NCBI RefSeq assembly: GCF_051020985.1
Contig: NC_135000.1
Coordinates: forward strand, 7,027,001-7,091,000
DNA length: 64,000 bases
Direction of reading: 5' to 3'
From: Nomia melanderi
Lineage: Eukaryota; Arthropoda; Insecta; Hymenoptera; Halictidae
Shown here: positions 1 to 12,440 of the stretch, in pieces
Layout of the letters: every line of letters starts with the position of its first letter
Position numbering within the stretch: position 1 is the first letter of the stretch
Translations under genes and position numbers: made by a program
The notes under the pieces: generated by a model
The model's input: only the letters and a program-made list of their open reading frames with translations
Told to the model about the DNA's origin: nothing
Databases searched by the model: none

Positions 1-2220
1 TCGGAGAAACGAAGTGATCTGAGGCGAAGGAGCACGGTTGAAATTACCTTCGGATTTATTATTCTGTTTTAGACCGTGCCCCGTTATTCAGCTGCGAGGT
101 TGCCACACTTTTTTTATTTCTATCCGCCGGCAATTAAAGTGAGTCAGCGGTTGTACGCAATTCAACCCGTGATCAGTTATTGATATTCGTTGCGCGATAC
201 GCTCCAGCCTTCCAGCTCGGCCAGGACGGCAATTATTGGGAAAGATCGGCCCGTCAGCTTTCATTGTACTTTCCCCGTGGATCTTTGTGATCTCAAACGA
301 TCCTGCATTCCGAAAACGCTGCGCCGATCTAAGAAACGAAAGTTCGTTAAAATTCTTCAGGGTCTTCATTTATTAAATTCTTCGCTGTTAGGATCTTCAA
401 CTAAAAATTTAACAAAAATTCCCTAGTATTAGTTGGGAGTGTCTACGATGAGCTTGATTTTTTCCAGAATTTTCTGATGAGGTTTAGTAAAGGAAATACG
501 ATGAAATTCGATAATCCAGAACTTCCTAACAGCTACCCTCTTGGTCAAGGTAAAAGTTCATTAAAATTAGGGTCTTTGTTATATTTTTCACTGCCAGGAT
601 CTTCAACTAAAAGTTTAGCAAAAATTCCCTAGCACCACTTAGAGTGTCTACGACGAGCTAGAATTTTTTCAGAATTTTCTGATGAGATTGAGTAAAGAAA
701 ATACGATGAAACTCGATAATCCGAAATGTCCCTGTAACTACCTTCCTAGTGGAGATAAGGGAGCGAGACTCTCCGCAGAACGTTTTACCTCGATGAGGGT
801 TCTTTCTGCAGTGTTCCCGTGGCATTAATCATTATTACACCATGATGCTTTTATTTTCTGAGTCATCCGCCGGTTCGGCTCGGCCCCGTCCGTTTCTCAT
901 GCGACGGGTTCCAACGAACTCCCCGGCATGACCGTCGAGTATTTGCGCGAGCCGGCCGGCCGGCTTGCATATTCCACCCGCGAGTGACGCCAGAGGTCGG
1001 CTAACATCCTCGTAACGACCTTGACGGTCGTTGCCGGGGAGAATCTAGAAACGGGGACGATCGTAAGGTGAAAGCTCGGCCTTCTTGTCTTACGTGGACG
1101 CGAAGTTGAGCGAACGATAATGACGGTGACGCTCAGGGACAGCCGTTTTTATCTCCCCCGGCGTCGCCGCGGCGGTTCCGGCCAGGGATTTTCGCTTTGC
1201 GGAGACGGAGGATCTATAGATCGCGCTGCTCGACCGCAAGAAATCGCGTTCGAACTAATGAGGCTGCGCAAGGTCGGCCGTTCTAACGTCTTTTCCTTAA
1301 TACATCCTGCTGAGTCACGGTCGTTAAATACAAATTGGCCGTTCACATTAAGTAATTACAAATACCTCCATGGAAACATTACCATTCGAATGCGGCCACT
1401 TTCCCGATTAGAATGAGCCCAAACACGCCGCGAATCGATGCAACAAACTGCACCCCGCATTAGCGAATGAAATTTCGCTAAACCGTTGCTTCTCGCAGTT
1501 GTCCGAATGCTGTTGTGTTTGAGCTCGTTTTAACCAGGAAAGCGTCACGAATTCTTCGGCAGTATTTTCCTATGAGTATCATACGAATCATTGAAGTTTC
1601 GTTTAAAAATGACACTTGTGAAGTTACGCAGGAAAAACGTTTTGAACGACGTTCCTCTATATGAAAGAACATCAAACACCAGACGAACACGTCGGATCAT
1701 TCGACGCGTTCCCGGGTTCGTTACAGCGAGAGAAAAGAACCCTGAAGAGCCGGGGTTTCTCTCGGGCCAGCTGTTTCCATTGGACATTCATAGTCGAGCA
1801 AGAAAGTGTGCTAAAGAATCTCGCGGAGCCGTGAAAACGGGGAAAGTGCGAGGCTCGAGTGCTTACTTTCTTCGAGGCAGGCTCACGCGCAGCAGACACG
1901 TGTCCATGCACCTACACACAGCGCTCTTCGTCTTCCCAACAGTCGAAAGTAAAATCGGACCGGGGTGTCAGTGGGTCGCGTTGGAGTTACGTGATTCTTG
2001 CGTCATTGAGGGAGCGTCTCGCGACGCGTATTATGTCGGAATCGAGATCACCTGGCGGTCTTGTTTCACCGCTGTCGTTCAGGTGATTTTTGAAGAGCAT
2101 TTAAATTGTTACATGATTTAACATTATTAATATATTAACAGTTTAGGATGTTAGTAATTAGGTAAGAGAATTTAAGTTCGTCATTTTGAAGAATGCGTAG
2201 TGTTAAATAACTGAATGGGC
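1..2220. other. gene-free stretch with GC-rich block and a tandem duplication
   Basis: No splice-supported exon is seen. GC-rich DNA at about 840-1300 and 1670-2080 opens chance reading frames, the longest 176 codons (1591-2121, +), Arg-rich with no recognisable domain. The only clear structure is the duplication at 338-755. Confidence 0.5.
338..755. repeat. direct tandem duplication, offset 206 bp
   Basis: The segment starting AGGATCTTCAACTAAAAATT near 390 recurs near 596 with roughly 80-85% identity by eye. Shared blocks include AAAATTCCCTAG, GAGTGTCTACGA and CAGAATTTTCTGATGAG. Confidence 0.75.
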
Positions 2221-2695
2221 AGCTAACTTAAGGAACTAGGAACTTAAGAGTTTAAGAACCTAAGAACCTAAGAACCTAAGAACCTAAGAAACTAAGAAAT
2301 TAAGAAACTAAGAACCTAAGAACCTAAGAAACTAAGAAATTAAGAAACTAAGAACCTAAGAACCTAAGAAACTAAGAACCTAAGAACCTAAGAACCTGGG
2401 AGACTAGGAAGTAGGAAACTAAGAAACTAGGAAATTAAGACACCAAGAAACTAAGAAACTAAAAAAATAAAAAACTAAGAAGCTAAGAAGCTAAGAAGCT
2501 AAGCAACTGAGAAACTAAGAATCTAAGAAACTAAGAACCTAGGAAACTAGGAAACTAAGAAACTAAGAAACTAAGAACCTAGGAAACTAGGAAGCTAAGA
2601 AACTAAAAAATTAAGAAACTGAAAAACTAAGAAGCTAAGAAGCTAAGCATCTGAGAAACTGAGAAACCAAGAAACTAAAAACCTTAAATTACTGA
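2221..2695. repeat. 8-bp minisatellite (CTAAGAAC/CTAAGAAA)
   Basis: About 470 bases consist almost entirely of variants of an 8-mer such as AAGAACCT. The unit contains CCTAA, but the spacing is 8 bp, so this is not the insect telomere repeat. Copies diverge toward the right end. Confidence 0.9.
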
Positions 2696-3817
2696 ATAAT
2701 TAAACAACTAACTGAGCATCTTAAACCGGGTGCGGGAGGATGCCTAACGCAACGACCGACGAGGGCGTAAAAGATGAAACGTGAAAGTAGTTACGCGCTT
2801 GGGAAGCTCGGCCCCGTCGCCTCCCAAGAATGGGCTAGCTACCGGGATAGATTTCATCGGGCTGATCGAGATCAGTGTACGACGAAACCGGCGCGTGTCT
2901 CGTCGGATCGACGCTCGGGCAATTACATGCCGCGGCGCTGAAGTTGTGGGATCGATTGTTACGTAGCAATGCCGTTGCAGCTGATGCTATCTGGAGAGAT
3001 TTTCCTTGTTGTGGCGACGGGGGGACGCGAGGAAAGATCTGTAGGCTATTGAGCAGTTAACACGTTGACTGCCACGAGAATCTTGGCCGCATTGCATGTC
3101 ACTTGTTCCTTTGTAGCAACGAGGACAATTCTTTCGTAGCAAAGAAATAGGAACGATTATTGATCGTTTACCATTATTAATTATTCACGTTCACATTCTT
3201 CAACATTCTTATTTGACGTATTACGATTGTTTTCAAAGCAATTACGAAGTCAATGTATTCGAGTTGTTTGAATTTCTGTATAGAAACTGCAGTGGATTAA
3301 CGTTTTTAATAATTTTTTAATCATCGTGAATGAAGGCGAGAAGAATTTATTTTAAAATGGTATCTGTATCGTTGCTATTTCTCTCGGAGGAAAGCTATAT
3401 GGAAAATAATGACAGAGACAGATCAGCGAGAAGATAAGATTGTCAAACTATAGAATAGAGGAGGAAGCAGGGATTAGAATAACGCATAAAGCAAGAGACT
3501 ACGAAAGGCACATACTAGAAACGACAATAGACAGGAAGAGTGATACAAAAGACTACGACAGGGTGAAAGGGGGTTCTAAAAGAAGAATAACGGAGAACAA
3601 AAAGTACGCGACGAAAGTGCTCTCAATGGCTAAAAGAATCAAAGAGGAACAAAATAACGAAGATACACAGAGAAGGAAGGAAATTCGCGGATAAAACATT
3701 ATTCAACAAAATGAACGTTTCGGGTGCTACTCGAATCATGGAAGTTTGATGGTGTCGACGTACGACGTAACTGCAGACGTCCATCTTCGAAGGGTTGATA
3801 GTAAAATCGTACAGGGG

Positions 3818-4192
3818 TTAATCCTTTGCACTGGGAAGGTGACCCTGAGTCACCACTAGATTTGATACGAAAACTATGAAATTTGATATTTAATGTTGAA
3901 CTTTATATAATGCCTCGATAGTGAAACATTGGAATAAAACAGCTTTGTTCTTCAATGTACTTGTGATTTCCTTTCGAGTCAGTTTCAAAGAATATCATCT
4001 TCGCCTCGTCAAAAAATATTACATATTTCTAGTGAGAAACTTCCGAGTGCAACACATAGAACATAGAAATGAAGCAGCTCTGCCCCATAATCTATGCAAG
4101 ATGTTTCTTGACGTAAATTGCAAATAATGTTAATAATTCGTCAGAGAATAATGAACGCCTAATAAAAAATATCGTCGAGCGCAAAGGGTTAA
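3818..4192. mobile_element. TTAA-bounded MITE, CACTCG group
   Basis: The left end is TTAATCCTTTGCACTGG and the right end GCGCAAAGGGTTAA, with TTAA at both outer ends. Internal blocks (TCACCACTAGATTTGATA, CTAGTGAGAAACTTCCGAGT) recur in other copies. The terminal match is imperfect, so this is an older copy. A second internal end-like sequence near 4050 suggests a composite. Confidence 0.7.
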
Positions 4193-4924
4193 TTAATACA
4201 GGGTCTACAGTGGAAACAACGTTATCAGTGCTAAGGATCACAGTTGATTTTCCCCGAAGACCGGGCAATTTGGCTAGGCAACTAGAGTAGCGCGAGGGCA
4301 ACAAAGCGAGTAGGCTAGAAGACAGAGACCGGAGCAGCGATCAGGCCGGCTGTTTGACTCCGGATAGCTACCCTGGTCCCAGCGTCTGCACTCCAGCCCG
4401 TGTTCCCTCGCAGCTGTATTGTCAATTTATTGCAAGAGACAAAGCGCGCGTTCAGAGGGTAAGAGGTAGGAGGTGAGCGACCGGTCAAAGAGCCTCTCCA
4501 ACGTTGGGGTACCTAGAAAAGGGGGATAGAGAGCGAGAGAGTATGAGTGAGAGTCTGGGCGCAATCAATAAGGCCGGAAAAGAAAATAGAATGGCCCGGC
4601 GTTGCGGGCACGGCCGGCTATAGTGATATTCGCCTCTGCCGCGTGACACGGAACATTAAATTCTCGGATGACGCGGATCGATTCGTTCATTATCCGCGTA
4701 CCGCTTATCGGCCGGCTAGACTGTACATTTTTATCCGTATGACGTATGGTATCCACTGTGCCCGATGAGCAAACATAAATCCAGCCTCGCAGCGGTTTCC
4801 GTGTACGCTGGATAAACACTGGGCTGGTGCAGTAAGAAGCTGCCTGGAACGTTGGAGGACGGGCCTGGCCGTCTTCGGGGGTTGGTGTGTATGTTTGATC
4901 TTAGCTTGACTAGTGGACTAGGTG

Positions 4925-5425
4925 GAGGATCATGTGTAGCTGGGGATGATGGAGATTGTGATGGTTGTATGGGAGGAGAGGGAGTGGAGAGGGAAGGAGC
5001 TGGAAGGTGGAGAAATGAGCAAGAGGAAGGAGAAGAGGAAGAGGAAAGTGAGAAAGGAGATGAGAGGAACAAGAGGAAAGTGAGAAAGGAGATGAGAGGA
5101 ACAAGAGGAAAGTGAGAAAGGAGATGAGAGGAACAAGAGGAAAGTGAAACAGGAGATGAAGGAGGAACAAGAGGAGAGTGGAAAAGGATACGAAGAACAG
5201 GATGAACAGGAAGCTGAAGAGACGAAGGAGAAACTGCCGAACAAGGCGAGGAAGAAGATGAGGCAGAGGCTGAGAAAGAAAATGGGGAAGTAGCTAAAGA
5301 AGAAGCTGAAGAACAAGACCAGGAACAGGTAGAAGAAGATAAATAATAGCAGGAACAGGGACAAGAAGAGGTACGAAACAACAGGAAGAAAGTAAAGAAC
5401 ACCGCAAACAAGAACAAAAACAAAC
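4925..5425. repeat. ~500-bp polypurine tract with a ~30-bp tandem unit
   Basis: The + strand is almost pure A/G from about 4975 to 5400. GAGGAACAAGAGGAAAGTGA is repeated about four times around 5065-5160. The minus strand therefore shows long Ser/Leu/Phe/Pro-rich open frames, which are not genes. Confidence 0.9.
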
Positions 5426-6574
5426 ACTTACAAAATCTGAAGTCAACATTCGAATATTCCATGGTTAGCAATTGCGCCAGCCGCACACTCATTCAGCGCG
5501 GCTGAATATTAACGCCCGACGCCTCTACGCTCGCCTGGATGCGACACCCACGGCAGTCGAGACGCGCATCTGGCGCGATCGCGCTAATTGGGAACGGAAC
5601 CCCTCGCAATGGAACGAAACTCGATATCTGCGGCGACACTGGCCCCCATGGGAATCGCGTTAACGGCCGGTCCGAATTCTATTATCACGCCGCTATTGTT
5701 ACCGATCCCGCCGCCGCCTATCTAATCCGCGGCAAAAATCAATGGTGGCGCCTATGCTGGCCGGGCCGATCAGGGAAACCGAAATAGACCGCTTTTGCAC
5801 AATGCATCAGGAACAATTCTCCCGGCGAACGTCCCCGCGGAAAGGGAAATATTCATGTGTCCCCTTAACCTTATTAGCGTCTCGTTTACCCATCGATCTG
5901 TGACTTAACTTCTAATACAACGGTGCCAGTTGCGGTCGGCGTTTCGTGTAACACGTTCGCACCGCGGCAGAGCCGGCGTGTGCTGGAAATAATTAACTAG
6001 AAACGTTAATTTCGCTTCGGCGTGCCGCTAATCAAGTCGCCTCGCGATTTCTTTCTTCCGGGCCGGCGATTTCGATTTCGTTCTTCGCGGCCGACGCGAA
6101 AGTAGATCTTCGCGTCTTCGTTTTTCCCGGTGCGCCCGGTTTTTCCTTCGCCGCGTATCATAAATTATTCAAACCGCGGGACGGGCGAGCCGGCCGGCGC
6201 TTTATTAAACCAACGCGCCGGCATTTTCAGCGATAAATCCCTCCCGCCAGTTTTCCGCTGTTGTTCGCGCGTCGGATCCGTTTCCCGTTCGTCTTTCACT
6301 TAATTAACGCCCGGTGAGACGTGTCACCTGTCCAATTTATCCTTATCAGTGGGGAACAACGGAGGTGAAAACTGGTTGAAAATTAGGTAGAGTTTCGCGG
6401 TGTCTATCGATGAATGTAGGGGATGTGTGCGGAGTTAGTGGAAATCAGCATATTGTCGAGACAGTTTTGAGGGTGTTCGATGTGAATTGTTAGTAGTGAA
6501 ACTGGCAGAGTCGATGGAAATGATCCAGATTTTCTATTTCGCGATTGTGTGAGAGATCTTCGAGACTTTCGTTT

Positions 6575-6995
6575 AGGAGGCCTTTAAAATCTTCGAGACG
6601 TTCGAGACCATTCAAGACCTTTCAAGACCTTTCAAGACCATTCCAGACCTTTCAAGACCTTTCAAAACCATTCTAGATCTTTTAAGACCTTTCAAGAACT
6701 TTCGAGACCTTTCAAAACCATTCCAGATCTTTCAAGACCTTTCAAGAACTTTCGAGACCTTTCGAGACTTTTCAAGACTTTTCAAGACCTTTCAAGAACT
6801 TTCAAGAACTTTCGAGACCTTTCGAGACCTTTCGAGACTTTTCAAGACCTTTCAAGAACTTTCGAGACCTTTCAAAACCATACAAGACTTTCAAAATCCT
6901 TCACAACCTTCCAAGACTTCCAAGATCCTTCAAGACCTTCCAAGACTTTCAAAACTTTCCAAACACTTTCAGCTCTGTCTAATCCTATCGAAATA
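6575..6995. repeat. 10-bp minisatellite (CTTTCAAGAC)
   Basis: About 40 diverged copies of TTCAAGACCT/TTCGAGACCT stand in a row. The periodicity is 10 bp, one helical turn, through most of the array. Confidence 0.9.
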
Positions 6996-6999
6996 TTCG

Positions 7000-9045
7000 A
7001 GGCTCGAAGTACAAATCACTCAAGACCTTTCACAGAATCGAATCATATTCGAAGCGATCCGAATTTTCCTCCACTTGCCCCGACGCGGAGCGGTTCGCCG
7101 TATATACCTACATATGCACATACTATACAAGTACATACTTCAGTGTCCATCACTGCCCGTGAACCCGAATAATCGAATGAATCGGCTGGCGAGCGCGGTT
7201 TCCCAGCCCCGAAGACACTTTCGACGAGCCCGGGCGAGAACCGATTGTCAGCTGGCCGGGATATCGAGCATCGGTGCAGCGGCGCGTGCATCTGGATCGC
7301 CTCGAGGAGCACGTGCACCCGTCGTGACGTCGAAAACTTTCACGCTGTGCCTCGCTCTCGTCCGGTATTTTTCATTCCTTCCTTTTTTTTCTCTCGTCCC
7401 CTCCTCATCTTTCAATTTTTTTTCCTCCTTTCGCTCGGACAGTCGACCGACTGGCAGGATCGATGGAGACCCGAGCCGGCCTGCGACCAGGGACGTCATA
7501 AAGGCAGGACATCGATATCGTTTTAAAACGCGACTGGGGAATCGATTCACGAGAGCTTTTCGATCCTAATAATAGGACGAGCGGACGCGGCCGCTTTTCC
7601 AGCGACAAGTGAACTTTTATTTTTGAAATTTTGCCCTCTCGTTTGGGTAATGGAATTACAGTGGACTGGCCATGGATAATTATAGAATGATTAGGAATTT
7701 TGGGATTGTTGTTTCTTTGATATTTGCGTTGATCAAAATGTCTACGTTCATTTAAATTCGAGTATTTTTCTGTTACTGATTTATTTTTCAAGTGAATATC
7801 GATGTAAGGGTGTTAACAATATGGGAATTCTAAGCAGATCTTTAATTTTCACTCGAGCTAAATGAAGTTTAGAAGAGTATGAGTACATATTTCTCTATTT
7901 TTATTATTCACAGCATTGGGACATCCCATGAACAATAACGATTCTTTTTAACCTCACGCACAGTGCATTACATATTACATAATAAAGCAGAACAATTCAA
8001 CACTGAAACTATTATTTTATCTTTCTACTTCGCCGTTAGTAAAAATCTAACAGATATTTCTCTAGGAAACTATTCAAGAAATTAATGTGCCAACACGCAA
8101 TCTATTGCAAATCAATTAAACTCCCGATAGACGCACTCTTCGAGTTTCTACAGAGAAGTTTCTAAAAGTCAGTTTATCTGGTTCCGTTTATCTTAACGTC
8201 CAAAGCTAGAGGACCTTAAAAAAACTGTATCATTTACGAGACCCATTCGTGTCGTCTCGCTATATCAATTCGACGTAAAATAAAACGTCGGCGTATCAAT
8301 TAGATCTCTTTATTATCGTCGTTATGGTTACTGTTATTATATCCTGCGATTCGAAGTGAACGATCGCTGCTGGCGGCGGTCAAAGGAACCATGAACTTGC
8401 CCATTAGAATTTGTAAGGCTTCCCCGGCACGGTGAAAACGTGCTCTCACCTCGCCGGCGCGGCCGAGGTGTTCACCTCAAGGTTGTCGCGAGTGTTTCTC
8501 CGCTCAACCGGTTTTTCGAACCGCGACCGCTCTCGCTCCTGTTCCGACGCCGATCCGCACGGAGACCGACATCATTAACCCCTTAAACGACCGATACAGA
8601 ATCGAAGAAGAAATGTCATCTTCCCATGGAAAAATGCGCGCACTTGCCACTCGATTTGTCTGGAATCGTTTGCTCGTCAGGTGTCCACCAATCTTAAATC
8701 TTAGCAGTCCTATGTCGAGTCAGACTCGACATTCTATTTTATTGCAACCTCTACCTGTTTTAACAATTTTTTCTATATTTATTTGTAGTATCACAATTGT
8801 ACCATTTATAGGTAACATTTCAATTACTCCCAAATATTCTTGAATAAATAAATAGAGTGTCACATTAAGCTGTAATTGAATGAACTAACGTCTAACTTTG
8901 CACGTTCGCTCTGCTATAGAGACATAATGTGCAAATTCTAAATTCTTCTTTCTATTGGAACATAGCACATTGACGAAACAAATTAGAATACGTGAATGTA
9001 TACGAAATTTTCGATTCTTGAACGTTTCGCTATAGAAAAGAACTA
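7000..9045. other. gene-free stretch with GC-rich block
   Basis: GC-rich DNA at 7050-7580 and 8340-8600 produces overlapping chance frames on both strands. Nothing resembles a conserved protein. A partial repeat at 8060-8215 is listed separately. Confidence 0.45.
8060..8215 (-). mobile_element. partial copy of the TTAACACTA-group element
   Basis: On the minus strand, blocks such as AACTCGAAGAGTGCGTCTAT and TTTAATTGATT align with the element at 9275-9503. The TTAA termini are not preserved. Confidence 0.55.
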
Positions 9046-9248
9046 TTAACCCTTTGAACTTGAGAGGTCTCTCAGTCACCACTTGATTTGATTTGCAAAA
9101 TTATGAAGTCTTATATATAATATTAAGCTTTGCATTATGCATAATTTATATATGTTTTCTCGTTAATTAATTTCAAAGAACATCGTCTGTATCTCATCGC
9201 AGAATATTGAATATGTCTAGTGAAAAACTTTCGAGTGCAAAGGGTTAA
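9046..9248. mobile_element. TTAA-bounded MITE, CACTCG group
   Basis: The left end is TTAACCCTTTGAACTTGAGAG and the right end CTTTCGAGTGCAAAGGGTTAA (203 bp with the TTAAs). Its interior matches the copy at 36850-37087 in the same orientation. Confidence 0.85.
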
Positions 9249-9274
9249 GGTATTGGGAATGGGAGTGCAAAGGG

Positions 9275-9503
9275 TTAACACTAAAACCACCGAGCACTAA
9301 CATTTTAAAATTGCTCGATAGAAACTCGAAGAGTGCGTCTATTGGTCTATTGAGATTTTAATTGATTCGCAATGCAGCTTGCGTATTGCTAAATCAATTT
9401 TTCGAATGATTTCTTAGAGTAACGTCTGTTATCTTTTGAACAATTGCTAAAAGAAGGAATCAGGAATGAGTCATTTCGACCTGTCTAGTAGTTTTAGTGT
9501 TAA
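9275..9503. mobile_element. TTAA-bounded MITE, CACTAAAACC group
   Basis: The left end TTAACACTAAAACCACC and right end AGTAGTTTTAGTGTTAA are inverted. Its left TTAA is also the right TTAA of a short GTGCAAAGGGTTAA stub just upstream, so two families abut at one site. Confidence 0.85.
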
Positions 9504-9504
9504 C

Positions 9505-10045
9505 TCTCATTGATGTTTATTGTTCTCAGATTTATTTTCGTTGTAACTTCTCTTTGTGTCGAATTTCTACTTTAATTCTCAGTTTTAAATTGTACTTTCA
9601 TTTTTTAACATTTCTGGGCATCAGTTTAAATGTTTTTTTCGGTTTGAGGCTATTTTTGTTGCTCTTAATTGCTTTTGTAATTACTTTCCTTTATCTACTT
9701 TCATTTTTTAATAATGACTACCGAGTTTAGAAGCTTTTTTAGAGCTTCGGCGTTGAAAAGGCCATTCATTCTACCTTTCATTGCTGTTCATTATTCTCAA
9801 CTTCACTCTCGTTAGTGCTTTTCTTTGTATCAAATTTTTACTCTAGTTTTGAATTTTAATGTCTATGTTCACTTTTTAACATTCCTGGGAATATGTCCTT
9901 TTCACGGGCATTTCCAAAGGTTCTCTGTTCCAAAGTTCATTAACCCAGACCTTTCATTGCTGTTCATTAGCTTTAAATGTTTGTTTCAACCAGTTTTCTA
10001 TCGCGATCTCTTTAAAATGTTTTTCATAATAATGATTTATATTCT
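9505..10045. repeat. diverged tandem duplication, ~270-bp offset
   Basis: T-rich DNA around 9525-9720 recurs around 9795-10040 (shared TTTTTAACATT-CTGGG and TTTAAATGTTTGTTTC-like blocks). The Phe/Leu-rich frames in both copies come from this composition and are unlikely to be genes. Confidence 0.55.
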
Positions 10046-10139
10046 TTTCATTTCGTCTTGGCTTCCAAACATTCAAAACCTCTTGGAGTTTATAAATATA
10101 TTTTAATTATCGAATATATTCGTCACACCATAAAATTTC

Positions 10140-10188
10140 TCAGTTCCTCCGCGACGTGTATACTCGTCAAAAACAGCCAACCGGTTAA
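10140..10188. mobile_element. solo end of the CCAGTTAACTG-group TTAA element
   Basis: The sequence GTCAAAAACAGCCAACCGGTTAA matches the terminus of the elements at 16239 and 27685. No partner end was found nearby. Confidence 0.5.
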
Positions 10189-10559
10189 TACAATGAGATC
10201 GCTCGTTTCCAGAATTACCACGCATTTACATGTAAACGCGATTCCTCGTTTTCTGTACGCAACGCGTTAATTGGCGCGACCGAAACACTTCGTTATTTCC
10301 GTACGAGCAGACCGCGGTAACGCCTGCTTCTTTTCTCAGCGATCGTGTTTCGTAACGAACGCAACGGGCCTTGTGGAAAACCGTGCGCCGATTATCTCTC
10401 GCTCCCCCGAAAGTTTCGTGTCTGCGTGACCGCCGACGTTCTCGCATTTCGTATTCGTTGGAGGCACGTGGCCGCCCGCGACCATTGCTCCGCGATAATT
10501 GTTTCTCCGGTGTTTGTACCGGGTGATTCACCCTCTGCGGCGACTCGAAATTGATCGCG

Positions 10560-10995
10560 AGCCGCCGGTCGTGTTGGTACGGGAATCCGTGATTCGAAGT
10601 TGTATGATTTCGAAGCAGAAATACGTTGCAATAATTATTCCCCTTACTTTTCTCCAGTTCTTTGCGAGTATAGCGAAACAATCGTTGCACGAACTTTGAT
10701 TATTCAGCCGGTCGTATTGGTACGAATACCTGTAGTTCGAAATATGATTTCGAAGCAGGAATAGGTTGCAATAATTATCCCCTTTCTTTTCTCCAGTCCT
10801 TTGTGAGTAAAGCGAAACACTCGTTATACAAACTTTGATTATTCAGCCGGTCGTGTTGGTACGAACACCTGTAGTTCGAAGTATGATTTCGAAACAGGAA
10901 TAGCTTGCAATAATTATCCCCTTACTTTTCTCCAGTTCTTTGTGAGTATAGCGAAACACTCGTTGTACGAACTTTGATTATTCAGCTGGGTGTTG
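10560..10995. repeat. 139-bp tandem repeat, 3 copies plus a partial one
   Basis: TTCAGCCGGTCGTRTTGG starts at 10703 and 10842, with a variant at 10981 (139-bp offset) and an older copy from about 10564 (143-bp offset). Each unit contains TATGATTTCGAA and TTGCAATAATTATCCCC. Confidence 0.9.
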
Positions 10996-10999
10996 GTAC

Positions 11000-12050
11000 G
11001 AGAATCTTTCCACTAATCCTCTTTCCCAAGCAACACAGAACATTCCGTTAAAATGCATAAGAGTACCAAAGTGGATACAAGAAACGTACGGATAAAGAGT
11101 AATCTATGCAAATGTATGCACGTGAATTCCTGTATCTTGTCTCTTTAGAGTCATTCAAATTTTCAATTCAACAGTTTCCGCGTGCTTAAGAAAGAGAAGA
11201 AACTAGAGAAATAATTCTACTACGATTCATTATTCCATATTTTCCTAGTTCATTTGCCATTTGCCACACACTGTTCGATAATAATTAATTTGTTCAGCTG
11301 TTCAGCTCGCAATTCTAATTTCTCCATTGGTTCCCCAGCGATCTATGTTTGCTTAGGTGTCTTGTTAGACGGTTTCGAGAAATTAAGGGTGGGAGAAGGC
11401 AACTTCCTTAGCTGCGTTTAGTATATGACGGAGGATCACGGTGTTTGCTTTCCATTCTCGCGTGATACGGCGCCGGTCGCGCGTGTCGGGATCGCGATCG
11501 ACGATTTCCCGTGTCTATTGTCCTCGCGGTGATAACAGGTCCAAATGTGGCGCGCCATTGTCCTCGTTCGCACCCTTTTTTGTTATTCAGATTCTCGAGG
11601 AGGTTCGACTCGCGCCTAAGGAGCTTCACGCTCGTCCGTTCGTACGTACGTGATTGGTGTCCCGATTGTTCCACGTAGTAGTACGTTTTATCGGAGGGTA
11701 GTGGTGTACGTGGCGAGCAGTGGTAACGAGTGTGCGTGTCGGTGCGTGGATCGAAAAAGACTTCGAGTGAGTTTAATGCTGACTGTTTTCAGATATTTGT
11801 ACGTACGTAGTACTACGTGCTTATATTGAGAGAAAATCATATTCTTTGTTATTGTTTGATATGGTTTCTTTGATACTGGAAATCGTTTGTACTGTCTTGT
11901 AATAATTGTTTTATATTTTCTGTTTGCACCCATCATTTTTGTTAGTTCTTGTTTTATACAGTTTCATGATTCTTATTTTCGTTATTTTTTTGTATGGATT
12001 CTCGTTACGTCCTAATAGCTTTTAATGAAATTTAGAAAAGTAAATAAGTG
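11000..12050. other. gene-free stretch
   Basis: AT-rich DNA surrounds a GC-rich block at about 11410-11760. The palindromic core TAGTACTAC-like sequence appears near 11675 and 11808, heralding the array at 12055. No exon is recognised. Confidence 0.4.
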
Positions 12051-12054
12051 GCAC

Positions 12055-12440
12055 GTAGTATTATGAACAATACTTTATATCAAATTTAACATAGTCTCAG
12101 GATTCATCAAAACTTCAAGCGAATTCTGAAATTGTCCCAAAACTAGCACTACGTTTCCAGTAATAATTCAAAAATTCATACATATTTCAACTGAATTCTA
12201 AAGTTGTCCCAAAACTAACGTAGTACTACATTCTCGATAATAATCCACACACAATCATGATCTAAAAATTCGTCAAAATTCCAACTACATTCTAAAATTA
12301 TTCCAAAAGCAACGTAGCACTACGTTCTCAATAATAATCAACACGCAATCACGATCTAAAAATTCATCAAAATTCCAACTAAATTCTAAAATTATCTCAA
12401 AAGGCAACGTAGCACTACGTTCTCAGTAGCAATTCTCGCC
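12055..12440. repeat. 94-95-bp tandem repeat with palindromic core ACGTAGTRCTACGT
   Basis: Cores lie at about 12145, 12218, 12312 and 12407, separated by AAAATTCATCAAAATTCCAA blocks. Additional isolated cores near 11676, 11808 and 12525 suggest the palindrome is spreading beyond the array. Confidence 0.85.

Larger units (their letters stand above)
2700..6570. other. gene-free stretch: one TTAA element, one purine tract, GC-rich block
   Basis: Apart from the TTAA element at 3818 and the purine tract at 4925 (listed separately), the region holds CpG-rich DNA at about 4200-4850 and 5450-6320. The small frame at 3440-3694 (+) is Lys/Glu/Arg-rich and probably low-complexity noncoding. No splice-supported exon is visible. 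Confidence 0.5.

Noticed and set aside
1591..2121. 176-codon open frame on the plus strand
   Set aside because: CpG-rich DNA with overlapping frames on both strands, no recognisable domain and no clear splice partners.
4731..5492. 253-codon open frame on the minus strand
   Set aside because: It is the pyrimidine strand of a purine tract; the Ser/Leu/Pro/Phe composition comes from the repeat and several frames overlap.
7075..7569. 164-codon open frame on the plus strand
   Set aside because: Arg/Pro-rich frame in GC-rich DNA, matched by similar frames in other phases; no domain.
9497..10106. Phe/Leu-rich frames resembling membrane proteins
   Set aside because: They arise from T-rich duplicated DNA; no conserved motif or splice structure.
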